Source: Pseudomonadales bacterium (lineage in GTDB: Bacteria; Pseudomonadota; Gammaproteobacteria; Pseudomonadales; Porticoccaceae). Taken from it: a stretch of DNA of 64,000 nucleotides. The position numbers and the translations under genes were made by a program. Below the pieces are notes generated by a model, which had not been told where the DNA came from, made no database searches, and saw only the letters and a program-made list of their open reading frames with translations. The first letter of the stretch is position 1; the number at the start of each line of letters is the position of its first letter. This document shows, piece after piece, positions 1 to 8,233 of the stretch. The stretch is from the NCBI GenBank assembly GCA_024234435.1, contig JACKOF010000001.1, positions 248,001 through 312,000 of the forward strand. Direction: 5' to 3'.

Positions 1-1
1 T

Positions 2-1009
2 TCGCAGACTTGCGACATTCTGGCGTTTCCATTCTCTGGTGCCGAGTCGTTCCCGAACAAGACGTTCCCTGATACCGAAACCACGCGCACCGGTATCTTC
101 TGGCAGGACGAAATGGTGCTGGGTGACAGCGGTTTTACCCTGATTCCCGGTATTCGTTATGACTACTATGAGATGGATGCCGACGCGGATAGCGCGGTTG
201 GTATTGATGGTTTTCCTGTTGAGTCTGTTACCGAAAGCGAAGTCTCGGCAAACTTTGGCGTGATATATGACCTGACCGATGAAGTTTCGCTGTTTGCTCA
301 ATACGCTGAAGGTTTTAGGCCGCCAAATTTTGATGAAGCAAATCAGTCGTTTGTTAATCTCAATTTCAATTATGCCACCGTACCCAACCCTGACCTGAAG
401 CCGGAAACCAGTCGCGGGGTTGAGTTGGGGGTAAAAGCCTCCCTTGAAAATGCGTTTCTGAGCTTTGCGATATTTGATAATCACTATGATGATTTCATCG
501 ACAGCCAGTTTGTGGGTATGGAAGGCGCTATCAGCCAGTTCCAGGATATCAATATTGGTGAAGCGCGTATTTATGGCGCCGAATTAACTGCAAATTGGCA
601 GCTTGCTGATCACTGGCAGCTCAACAGCAGCATTGCCTATGCAAAAGGTGATGACGAGGAGGCTGATCGGCCGCTTGATTCGGTAGAGCCTTTAACCGGT
701 GTGTTTGGTATTGCTTACAGCTCGACAGATGACACCTGGGGCGTGGAAACTACTCTGACACTGGTGCGAGAGAAAACCCGTGTTTCCAGTGACACCAGCG
801 TTACCGCCAGTGGTTACGGCATTGTGGATGTCTTTGGCCACTATAACCTGACCAAGCAGGCAAAGCTGAAGCTCGGTGTGTTCAACCTCTTCAATAAACA
901 ATATGCACGTTGGGCCAATCTGGAAGGGCTGGATGCTGACAGCAGCAGTGTGGCGTTGGCGCAGGAGTCAGGCACAGAATTTCGGGTTGCTCTGGATTAT
1001 GTATTCTGA
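2..1009 (+). CDS. TonB-dependent heme/hemoglobin-type receptor, C-terminal part (5' truncated by window)
   Basis: The reading frame is open from base 2, so the window cuts into the gene; 335 residues remain, all from the outer-membrane beta-barrel. Features typical of heme/hemoglobin receptors are visible: SLFAQYAEGFRPPNFDE early in the fragment, the NIGEARIYGAEL strand, a PLDSVEPLTGVFGIAY segment, FNLFNKQYARWANLEG near the end, and a terminal aromatic residue (ALDYVF) as in barrels inserted by BAM. Family knowledge: such receptors bring heme or heme proteins across the outer membrane using TonB-ExbBD energy. The plug domain, signal peptide and promoter lie upstream and cannot be seen. The next three genes on the same strand (ExbB-like, DUF2149, CobN-like) suggest one heme-acquisition operon. 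The heme substrate is inferred from family resemblance; another tetrapyrrole is possible. Confidence 0.85.
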   Translation, partial: SQTCDILAFPFSGAESFPNKTFPDTETTRTGIFWQDEMVLGDSGFTLIPGIRYDYYEMDADADSAVGIDGFPVESVTESEVSANFGVIYDLTDEVSLFAQYAEGFRPPNFDEANQSFVNLNFNYATVPNPDLKPETSRGVELGVKASLENAFLSFAIFDNHYDDFIDSQFVGMEGAISQFQDINIGEARIYGAELTANWQLADHWQLNSSIAYAKGDDEEADRPLDSVEPLTGVFGIAYSSTDDTWGVETTLTLVREKTRVSSDTSVTASGYGIVDVFGHYNLTKQAKLKLGVFNLFNKQYARWANLEGLDADSSSVALAQESGTEFRVALDYVF

Positions 1010-1148
1010 GTCATTGGCTTCTGGGCAATGCTTCTGATGGGTTTTGCTATGAACTGCCTGAGTCGTATATCTGAATCATGACTTAACCGGATTTGCAGGT
1101 TATCTGCCTGAGAGCCTGCAAATTAATTTGTGTAATAAGGTTTTTACT

Positions 1149-1775
1149 ATGGACGTGCTCTCTTTGGACATACAGGGTCTTGAAGAATTGATGTATCAAT
1201 TATCAGACCTGTTTCTGGCGCCAGTGCTGGTGCTGCTGGTTTTACTGTTTGCCTATAGTCTCTATGCGCTGGGTGAGTTTGGCTGTCAGGTTTTACAGCG
1301 TCGTTATTATCGCCAAGCCTATCAACAGGCGGTGAGTGGAGTCGATGGCATAAACGCCGTCATTAAAGGTTACCCATTGGCAGAACATTTTTATCTGGCT
1401 CAAGCACCCGGTAAAAACAATGCGATATTGACGAAAGATTATCTGGATGTCGCTGCCTTGAAAGAGCTGGAAGCGGTGCGAACGGTGAGTCGTTTAGCCC
1501 CAATGCTGGGCCTTATTGCGACAATGGTACCCATGGGGCCAGCGCTTAAAAGCCTGGCGGATGGCAATGTACAGGGTATCAGTGACAATCTGATTGTGGC
1601 TTTTTCGGCGGTTATTTTCGGGTTGGTAATTGCTTCTATTACTTTCTGGATTGCCAGCATTAAAAAGCGCTGGTTGGCTACAGAGCTGGTCGATTTACTG
1701 CCATTGCTGAACAGTCAGGAAAACCCGGATGACGAGCCATTAGCGACCATGGAGAATGAGCGTGAAGCTGCTTGA
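1149..1775 (+). CDS. MotA/TolQ/ExbB-family proton channel protein
   Basis: This 208-residue integral membrane protein has an N-terminal membrane helix (about residues 22-43, FLAPVLVLLVLLFAYSLYAL), a cytoplasmic segment, and two later helices containing RLAPMLGLIATMVPMGPAL and the AFSAVIFGLVIASITFWIA stretch. That is the TolQ/ExbB/MotA arrangement. Family members form proton channels that drive a partner across the envelope. I chose ATG 1149 because AAGG lies 8 bases upstream; an in-frame TTG at 1128 would only add a hydrophilic tail. The 3' end overlaps the DUF2149 gene, so translation is probably coupled. It is not a standard exbB: no exbD or tonB follows. Instead it sits in the order receptor, channel, DUF2149, CobN-like, as in Bacteroidota heme-uptake loci. 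Confidence 0.85.
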   Translation: MDVLSLDIQGLEELMYQLSDLFLAPVLVLLVLLFAYSLYALGEFGCQVLQRRYYRQAYQQAVSGVDGINAVIKGYPLAEHFYLAQAPGKNNAILTKDYLDVAALKELEAVRTVSRLAPMLGLIATMVPMGPALKSLADGNVQGISDNLIVAFSAVIFGLVIASITFWIASIKKRWLATELVDLLPLLNSQENPDDEPLATMENEREAA

Positions 1776-2067
1776 TGAAGACGAGGCAATCAACCCTGCG
1801 CTTTCCCTGGTTAATCTGGTCGATGTGTTTCTGGTGCTGATAGCAGCCCTGTTAATTGCCATTGCCCAGAACCCCATGAACCCTTTTCTGGAAGAGAACG
1901 TGACCGTTATAAAAAATGCGGGTTCACCGAATATGGAAATGATTATTAAAAACGGGGAGAAAATAGAAACCTATAAAAGCAGCGGTGAAATAGGCAGCGG
2001 TGAAGGCGTGAAAGCCGGTACTGCTTACAAAATGGCTGATGGCTCGATTGTTTATGTGCCTGAATAG
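1762..2067 (+). CDS. DUF2149 family small membrane protein
   Basis: This 101-residue protein has a short acidic N-terminus and one hydrophobic helix (LVNLVDVFLVLIAALLIAIA, roughly residues 17-36), followed by a soluble, presumably periplasmic tail ending DGSIVYVPE. The layout resembles ExbD/TolR-type partners of proton channels: a single N-terminal helix with an Asp just at its start (NLVDVF) plus a periplasmic domain. DUF2149 proteins recur beside MotA/TolQ/ExbB and CobN-like genes. GTG 1762 is preferred because GGAG at 1751-1754 sits 7 bases upstream; the ATG at 1756 is too close to that site. The gene overlaps the channel gene by 14 bases. The ExbD-like role is inference. Confidence 0.75.
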   Translation: MKLLDEDEAINPALSLVNLVDVFLVLIAALLIAIAQNPMNPFLEENVTVIKNAGSPNMEMIIKNGEKIETYKSSGEIGSGEGVKAGTAYKMADGSIVYVPE

Positions 2068-2142
2068 CCTTCAGCTTTATGGCTTCTTCATCTCCACACT
2101 GAATTGATATTTGTTACTCATCTGATTGGCGAGACACCCTTA

Positions 2143-5100
2143 ATGAAACTTATCCAGCTGGTTTTTGTTGCCGCATTTTTTCTATTGACGCTGACCTCCG
2201 CGCAGGCCAATGAAAAAAAAATTCTGTTTGTCAGTGCTGATCACAGCAACAAGGCCAAGGTGACGCTGATCAAACAGCTCGCAAAAGATGGGCCACTGAA
2301 AATCACCCAGAAATCTGAGCGGGATCTGGGAGATTTGTCGGAGGCAAAGAGTTTTTTCGAACAGTATGACCTGATTATTCTTGATGATGCTTCGGCCCGT
2401 TTTACACAGCAGAACTTTGGCAAGTATGCGCCGCTTATTAGCGCCAGCGAAAAACGGTTTATGCCTGTTAAAGCGTTAGATAACACGGACCTTCGCAATA
2501 ACCTGACAGACGAGCAGGCGCAGGCATTGTTTGCCTATTACGACAACGGTGGAGTAGAAAACTTCAGCCGAATGCTGAGTTACATTCGCTATCGAATATT
2601 CTCCGGCGATTCCCGTGTTATTGGCAAACCGATTGTTTACCCGCGAGCCGGTATTTACCACCCTGAATATGACGGGCAAGTATTTGATTCTCTCAGTGGC
2701 TATCAGACCTGGTTAAACCAGAACGGCTCTGGCAAAGATTTGGGTGGTATGAATAGTCAGGTAAATGATCCGATGGTCATCGGCCTGCTGATTCCCCGTG
2801 CAGCAATTGAAGCAGGTCAGACGGAACTGGTTGACGCTACGGTAGCAGGCCTTCAAGAAAAAGGAGCAGATGTTTTTGCGGTATTCAGTGAAACCTGGAC
2901 GCTATCCGATGACCTGATTGATCTGTTGCAGAAAAACGGCGAGACCGCTGTTGATGTGTTTATTAATTTTCGCACCATTCATTTTGCCAACCGCCGAAAG
3001 GCAGAGTTCGAAAAGCTCGGTAAGCCCGTTGTGCAGGCATTAACTTTTTTTGACGGCAATCAGCAGGACTGGGAAGCCAGTGAACAGGGCATTTCCCCCG
3101 GTATGATGGCCTTTACACTGGTGTTGCCGGAAACCGCCGGGGTGATAGACCCGACCATAGTTGCGGCGGTCAATCAGGAAACGGGCGTTACGGAAATTAT
3201 CGATTATCAATTGGATTTCATGCTGGAAAGAGTGTTGAAACTGGCCGTGTTGAGCAAAAAGCCCAATCATGAGAAAAAAATCACTGTTATGTTCTGGGGC
3301 GACAAGGATCTCGGCGCTTCGTTTTTGAATGTGCCTGACAGCCTGCACACCATTAGTCACCGGTTGCATGACGAAGGTTATCGGGTTGAACCCTATGAGC
3401 ATGATTATTACAGCGACCGGGCGGACAGAACACTCAACCCGTTTTACCGCAGTGTTGAGTTGGAAGAGTTACTGGAAGATGATCTCGCCGATCTGATGCC
3501 TGTGGCGCGATACCGCAACTGGCTGAAGACTTTGCCTGAAGAAGTTGTAGTTAAAGTATCTGAATTCTGGGGAGATCCCGAAGATAATTTTATGGTGGTG
3601 AAACGAGATGGGGAATACTTTTTTGTGATTCCAAGAATTGTTAACGGCAATATGCTGATTATGCGCCAGCCGCCGCGGGGTGATAGCAAAGATCAGGACC
3701 AAACCCTTTACCACACCACGACGGTGCCTATGAATCACTATTACCTGGCAGCCTATTTTTATGCTCGCGAAGTGTGGGGCAGCGATGCCTTTATCCATCT
3801 CGGTACACACGGTTCGCAAGAGTATTTACCCGGCAAGGAGCGGGGGTTGTCGCGCTACGATGGTGGTAATTTATCCATAGGCACGGTGCCAGTGCTTTAT
3901 CCCTTTATTGTTGATGATGTGGGTGAGGCCATGCAAACCAAACGCCGTGGTGGTGCTGTGGTAATCAGTCATATGACGCCACCCTATGCGGCAGCAGGAT
4001 TACAGGGTGTTACTGCCGATATTCACGAACTCATGCATCAGCATGAGTCGCTGGACGACGGTGGCGTCAAGCAGAAAACAGCTGCGCAGATTGTGGATAC
4101 CTGCATTGAAGAGAGCCTGTGTAAGGACTTCGGTTGGGGGCGCAAGGCTATAGACGCTGATTTTGACGGATTTCTGGTAGCGCTTCACGATTATCTGGGT
4201 GAATTGGCGGCGGAGAATCAGCCGCTGGGGTTGCACAGTTTTGGCGAGCTGGCCGAGCACAAGCTGGTGATTTCTACTGTGGTGCAAATGCTGGGTGCAC
4301 GGTTTATTGAACTGGCCAGCGACTTTGAAGTGAGCTATCCGTCGGTTGCGGACCATCACCATAAAGAAGGCGCGGAACATCATGAGCATGATGAAAACCA
4401 CTCGCACGATCACGACAAACAGCCACAGCACCGTCACGATGATAATGGCCTCAGCAAGAGTGACAAAGATAGCGCCCCGATAAATCATACTGAGGATCAC
4501 AGCGGACATTTTCATGAGGCTTCGTCGGCAGTAGAAGACCTGGGCGGTTATAAAACCGTGCGTGATTTTGTTGTTGGTGATGCCGATGTCGAACAATTGC
4601 CCGAGGCATTGCGCGAATTTGTGACTACGGGCAAACAGTATTACCAGAACATGCAGAATATTCAGGAGCTGGATAGCCTGGTGAAAGGATTGTCCGGCCT
4701 TTATATCCCGGTAAAAACAGGCGGCGATCCGATTCGCCACCCGGAATCATTGCCCACGGGTTTGAATCTGTATGGTTTTGATCCATCACGGTTGCCGACG
4801 AAGGCCGCTTATGAGCAGGGCGAAGAATTGGTGGAAGAAATGATTGCCAACTATTATCAGGAGCATAATCGCTATCCGGATAAAATGGCGTTCTCACTCT
4901 GGTCAATAGAGGCCATGCGCCACTACGGTGTGCTGGAAGGTCAAGCGATGAAAGCCATGGGCGTTCGCCCGGTGTGGAGTGATGATGGCCGGGTTGTCGA
5001 TACCGAGATTATTCCCGCTTCGGAATTAAAGCGCCCCAGAGTGGATGTGGTGTTGTCTGCAACCGGGTTATACCGCGATGCATTTCCCAATGTGATGCAG

Positions 5101-6246
5101 CTATTGGCCAAAGCTGTTCAGCAGGTAGCCCAGCTCAAAGAGGACAACAACTCCCTCTGGGATAACAGTCAGCGCATACAGCAGCAGCTTATTGGTGAAG
5201 GTGCTGCCCAGGATGAAGCGCAGTATCTGTCCACGGTGCGTATCTTTTCCAATGCTTCGGGGCAATATGGTTCCGGCGTGGATGGGCCGGTGTTCAACAG
5301 CGATACCTGGGAAACCGATGCGAAGATTGCCGATAACTACTTGGCCAAAATGGGGTACGCCTTTGGTGCCGACAACAAGCGCTGGGGGCAGAAGGTCGAC
5401 GGTTTATACGGCAAACAGCTTTCGGGCACGGATGTTGTGGCCTTCTCTCGATCGTCAAACCTGTACGGCATGATAACCTCGGATGATCCCTTTGAGTATT
5501 TCGGTTCGTTGGCCATGGCGGTGAGAAATCTGGATGGCCAAAGCCCGGAAATGCTGATCAGTAACCTGCGTGATGCCAATAAAGGGAAAATGGAAAAAGC
5601 CTCGACTTTTCTTGCCAAAGAGCTTCGAACCCGCAACTTCAATAAACGCTGGATTCAGGAAATGCAGAAAGAGGGTTATAGCGGTGCAGTGACGATGTCT
5701 GCCAATATTGCCAACTTCTGGGGCTGGCAGGTGGTGGACCCGAATATTGTGCGCGATGACCAATGGCAGGAGTTTTTTGAAGTTTATGTTGAAGACAAAC
5801 TCGAGCTGGAAATTAACCAATGGTTTGAGAAGGTAAATCCTGAAGCGCAGGCGATGCTGATAGAGCGGATGCTGGAAGCGGTACGCAAAAATTATTGGCA
5901 GGCCAATAACGCCACGTTGCAGGCCATGATTGAGCGTTACCAGCAGCTAGTTACCGAACATGATTTGATGCCTGATAGTGAAACCTTGCGAGAGTATGTC
6001 AATCAACAGGCGGCCGGTTTTGGGTTGGAGCTGCGTTTAACGGCTCCGGTTGAAGCACCGGGTGTTAATTCTGAGGCAGCGCCGATTGAAGGGCAGCAGC
6101 TGGAAAAAGTTGAAGTATCAGAGACGGGAGATCAGCAAGACCTCACATTATTTTATCTTTTGTTTGCCTGTGTATCGATTATGTTAATCGGCGCTATTCG
6201 GCAAGCAAATTTTATTGACCGCCGTGCTTTTGGAAATTGCCAGTAG
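2143..6246 (+). CDS. Exported, membrane-anchored CobN-like chelatase (HmuS-like) with His-rich insert
   Basis: This 1367-residue protein has the CobN/BchH large-chelatase fold: the family signature around HLGTHGSQEYLPGKERGLS (about residues 552-570) and the later ATGLYRDAFPNVMQLLAKAV and SLRDANKGKMEKA-like stretches. Unlike cytoplasmic cobaltochelatase it starts with a signal peptide (cleavage after SAQA, about residue 22) and ends with one membrane helix (FYLLFACVSIMLIGAI) and a short basic tail, so the body should face the periplasm. Between about residues 735 and 795 there is an insert with 15 histidines plus many Asp/Glu, likely metal binding. No cobS/cobT or AAA+ partner is nearby; an ExbB-like channel and DUF2149 gene precede it. 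Bacteroidota HmuS proteins share this type and context and are implicated in taking iron from heme; that role here is inference. ATG 2143 is chosen over upstream TTG 2104 because it begins the signal peptide. Confidence 0.85.
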   Translation: MKLIQLVFVAAFFLLTLTSAQANEKKILFVSADHSNKAKVTLIKQLAKDGPLKITQKSERDLGDLSEAKSFFEQYDLIILDDASARFTQQNFGKYAPLISASEKRFMPVKALDNTDLRNNLTDEQAQALFAYYDNGGVENFSRMLSYIRYRIFSGDSRVIGKPIVYPRAGIYHPEYDGQVFDSLSGYQTWLNQNGSGKDLGGMNSQVNDPMVIGLLIPRAAIEAGQTELVDATVAGLQEKGADVFAVFSETWTLSDDLIDLLQKNGETAVDVFINFRTIHFANRRKAEFEKLGKPVVQALTFFDGNQQDWEASEQGISPGMMAFTLVLPETAGVIDPTIVAAVNQETGVTEIIDYQLDFMLERVLKLAVLSKKPNHEKKITVMFWGDKDLGASFLNVPDSLHTISHRLHDEGYRVEPYEHDYYSDRADRTLNPFYRSVELEELLEDDLADLMPVARYRNWLKTLPEEVVVKVSEFWGDPEDNFMVVKRDGEYFFVIPRIVNGNMLIMRQPPRGDSKDQDQTLYHTTTVPMNHYYLAAYFYAREVWGSDAFIHLGTHGSQEYLPGKERGLSRYDGGNLSIGTVPVLYPFIVDDVGEAMQTKRRGGAVVISHMTPPYAAAGLQGVTADIHELMHQHESLDDGGVKQKTAAQIVDTCIEESLCKDFGWGRKAIDADFDGFLVALHDYLGELAAENQPLGLHSFGELAEHKLVISTVVQMLGARFIELASDFEVSYPSVADHHHKEGAEHHEHDENHSHDHDKQPQHRHDDNGLSKSDKDSAPINHTEDHSGHFHEASSAVEDLGGYKTVRDFVVGDADVEQLPEALREFVTTGKQYYQNMQNIQELDSLVKGLSGLYIPVKTGGDPIRHPESLPTGLNLYGFDPSRLPTKAAYEQGEELVEEMIANYYQEHNRYPDKMAFSLWSIEAMRHYGVLEGQAMKAMGVRPVWSDDGRVVDTEIIPASELKRPRVDVVLSATGLYRDAFPNVMQLLAKAVQQVAQLKEDNNSLWDNSQRIQQQLIGEGAAQDEAQYLSTVRIFSNASGQYGSGVDGPVFNSDTWETDAKIADNYLAKMGYAFGADNKRWGQKVDGLYGKQLSGTDVVAFSRSSNLYGMITSDDPFEYFGSLAMAVRNLDGQSPEMLISNLRDANKGKMEKASTFLAKELRTRNFNKRWIQEMQKEGYSGAVTMSANIANFWGWQVVDPNIVRDDQWQEFFEVYVEDKLELEINQWFEKVNPEAQAMLIERMLEAVRKNYWQANNATLQAMIERYQQLVTEHDLMPDSETLREYVNQQAAGFGLELRLTAPVEAPGVNSEAAPIEGQQLEKVEVSETGDQQDLTLFYLLFACVSIMLIGAIRQANFIDRRAFGNCQ

Positions 6247-6531
6247 TCATGTTAGACAGATAATGATGAGCGTGCTGCACACAGTGAGAGCCCAGGCGTC
6301 AAAAGTGTGTCGCAGCCAGCGGGGAGCGTGCCTCAACTCCATAAACTGGAAGCCTACAATCCAGACTTTTATAAATGCTGTCACGATGATCCCCGCCGTT
6401 GCGAGCTGAACGTTCTCCTGACCACTCTGTGCGGTATGCCCCAGCCACCAGCCAACGCCCGTGGCTGTAATGAGTGCAATCCAGGCGAGAGTCATCGCAT
6501 TGTGCACGAGGTTGCCTGTTTTCGTATTCAC
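6247..6531 (-). CDS. Cytochrome c oxidase subunit IV-like / NorF-like membrane protein
   Basis: This 94-residue protein has three predicted membrane helices (starting at LAWIALITATGVGWWLG, at ATAGIIVTAFIKVWIVGF, and at WALTVCSTLIIICL) and the FMELRHAP segment between helices 2 and 3 that is typical of the small COX4/NorF-like family. It reads from a GTG start 12 bases after the COX3-like gene, so the two are one transcript. Members of this family accompany NorE-type COX3 homologues near nitric oxide reductases or oxidases, but no catalytic subunit lies in this window. Its stop abuts the stop of the convergent CobN-like gene with no spacer. Confidence 0.7.
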   Translation of the reverse strand: MNTKTGNLVHNAMTLAWIALITATGVGWWLGHTAQSGQENVQLATAGIIVTAFIKVWIVGFQFMELRHAPRWLRHTFDAWALTVCSTLIIICLT

Positions 6532-6543
6532 TATTGTCAGACC

Positions 6544-7149
6544 TTAGAGCAGATAGAGCAGGGCGAAAAGCACTACCCATAAAAGGTCTACAAGGTGCCA
6601 GAAAGTTGCGCCGTTCTCAAGGGTGCGAATATCGCGCTCGCGTAAGGTTGGGCGCCGACTGACGCTGCGAATAATAAAAAGTATGCCGATACCGATCAGA
6701 ACGTGTAACAGATGAATGCCGGTAAAAACGAAGAAGTACATGTAGAAGTCGTTTGTTTCCGGAGTAATCCCCGCCTTGATTTTATTTCCCCACTCAAAGC
6801 TCTTGTTCGCAACAAAACTGAGGCCACACAAAATCGCCAGAGTAAAATAGCGACTGACTGCCTGATGGTGTTTGAGTCTGCATTTGTCTACAGCGACGGC
6901 AACGAACCAGGACCCGGTTAGCAGTAGCAATGTGTTCAATACACCAACCCACAAGTCGAGAGCGGCACGTGACTGTGCGAATATATTGGCCTGCTCTTTA
7001 TGCCCGAGTGCGATGACGATAAAGAAAACAGCAAAGACAATGAGATCGCCAGCGACAAACAGCCAGATCCCCAGCTCGCCCGGAATTTTGACTGCTGGTT
7101 TGACTGGCGATTTGTTCGCAAATGTTCCGGCGTCAGGAGTATGGTTCAT
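6544..7149 (-). CDS. Cytochrome c oxidase subunit III-like protein (NorE type)
   Basis: This 201-residue protein has five hydrophobic helices. COX3 family marks are visible: GELGIWLFVAGDLIVF near residue 25, the FVFTGIHLLHVLIGIG helix with its two His residues, and the C-terminal ENGATFWHLVDLLWVVLFALLYL. The shortened five-helix form, lacking the first two helices of classical COX3, is the NorE type. NorE helps nitric oxide reductase in some denitrifiers but is not catalytic. It is the middle gene of three on the minus strand, between a six-helix unknown protein and a COX4-like protein. NnrS, another NO-linked protein, is about 12 kb away. The true partner enzyme is not visible. Confidence 0.8.
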   Translation of the reverse strand: MNHTPDAGTFANKSPVKPAVKIPGELGIWLFVAGDLIVFAVFFIVIALGHKEQANIFAQSRAALDLWVGVLNTLLLLTGSWFVAVAVDKCRLKHHQAVSRYFTLAILCGLSFVANKSFEWGNKIKAGITPETNDFYMYFFVFTGIHLLHVLIGIGILFIIRSVSRRPTLRERDIRTLENGATFWHLVDLLWVVLFALLYLL

Positions 7150-7199
7150 GAATACGCCTGTTTATTCCATTATCAACCGGTTTTGGTGTGAGTGGGTGT

Positions 7200-7922
7200 T
7201 CATGCCGACTCAGTATCGCCCGGCTTTGCCGCCTGCAGCATGGCAATCGACATGATTAAAATCCACAGGAAGAACGCGACAAATGGAATCCACAGTGCAA
7301 CTATTCCGTGCCAGGAGAAAGGACCATCCTTGAAGAACAGAACAAGCTGGCCAGGTGCAAACAGAACAACGGCCCACAGGTTGACGTAGGCCACCCAGCG
7401 TGGAAAGGGTTCCCTGCCTTCCTCTGCAAACAGAATGGGCAGGGCAATGACAACACACCAGCCGCCGAAAACAGGAACAGAAAAAACGGCAAGAAAATAA
7501 GCCAGATCCGCGAACATCTGGACCAATGATGGGTGGTAAACATCCGGGCGGAATACCATCAGCGCCCATGCAAATGCTACCAGCAAGGCGACCATTGTGC
7601 CGCAGGCAGTGAACACAATCTGGACATAGGAAAAAACGGGATTGCTTTCAGCGCGCCGTGTCTGTGCGGCAATTCCGGCGCCAAAAGGACCAAACAGTGC
7701 GAACGACAGCATCAAAATAACAGAGCCGATACGGATTTCAAAAAGGTGTTCTGAAACCTTTCTGACGAATTCGGCAGGGGGCTCGCTGGCATTGAGCAAT
7801 GGCGGTAGCATTCCTCCCAGGAAAACACCGCCGATGATAAAAAACACAATGGCCAGAAAACCTGACCATGCACAGAACTTCATTGATTTTCGGAACAGTT
7901 CGTCTCCGGTTGTGTTTATCAT
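7200..7922 (-). CDS. Six-helix integral membrane protein of unknown function, linked to NorE/NorF-like genes
   Basis: I do not recognise this 240-residue protein. Six hydrophobic helices can be seen (for example WSGFLAIVFFIIGGVFLGG, IGSVILMLSFALFGPFGAG, ADLAYFLAVFSVPVFGGW and IPFVAFFLWILIMSIAML), with short loops and no obvious heme-binding His pairs. The start is ATG 7922, since AAAGGAGAGG lies just upstream on the minus strand; an ATG 18 bases earlier has no such site. It begins the three-gene unit with the COX3- and COX4-like genes, so a role in a respiratory or gas-handling membrane complex is a reasonable guess and no more. Confidence 0.6.
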   Translation of the reverse strand: MINTTGDELFRKSMKFCAWSGFLAIVFFIIGGVFLGGMLPPLLNASEPPAEFVRKVSEHLFEIRIGSVILMLSFALFGPFGAGIAAQTRRAESNPVFSYVQIVFTACGTMVALLVAFAWALMVFRPDVYHPSLVQMFADLAYFLAVFSVPVFGGWCVVIALPILFAEEGREPFPRWVAYVNLWAVVLFAPGQLVLFFKDGPFSWHGIVALWIPFVAFFLWILIMSIAMLQAAKPGDTESA

Positions 7923-8233
7923 TATCCTCTCCTTTAGCATTTTTTAGTATCAGTGTGTTCGAGGTCTGATGTGCCACGGCTGGCGCCTCGAACGCTGGTT
8001 TTTTGAAAGCGGGCGCAAGGCTGACAGTTGATACCGATTTTTGTTATAGGCTGCTAACAGTCCTGCCAGGCAATCTTACACCACTGCAATCTGTTTAACT
8101 ATTCCGGGCTGATGTTATGCTTGCAGCCAGAATGCGGTTGTCAGGCCCGGATTTTCGTAGCAGTTACCGACCAGCCAGGCATATACTGGCGACCGGATTA
8201 ATCACTCATTTTACTTACCGTTTGGGAGCTATC
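7923..8233. other. Divergent intergenic region with an 8-bp inverted repeat
   Basis: This 311-base region separates the divergent six-helix gene and sthA, so it must hold both promoters. I see an inverted repeat, GTTCGAGG at 7957-7964 and CCTCGAAC at 7986-7993, enclosing a smaller GCCA/TGGC stem at 7973-7984. No T-tract follows on either strand, so it is not a simple terminator. It lies in the probable 5' leader of the minus-strand unit. I found no convincing -35/-10 pair and no complete FNR-type site. Confidence 0.4.

Noticed and set aside
1010..1148. Possible cobalamin riboswitch before the ExbB-like/CobN-like genes
   Set aside because: The 139-base gap is too short and shows no B12-box-like segment; the genes are more likely heme-linked.
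4000..4740. Long minus-strand open frame (246 codons) opposite the CobN-like gene
   Set aside because: It is antisense to well-conserved CobN sequence; its composition mirrors the His/Asp codons of the other strand, and it has no family features.
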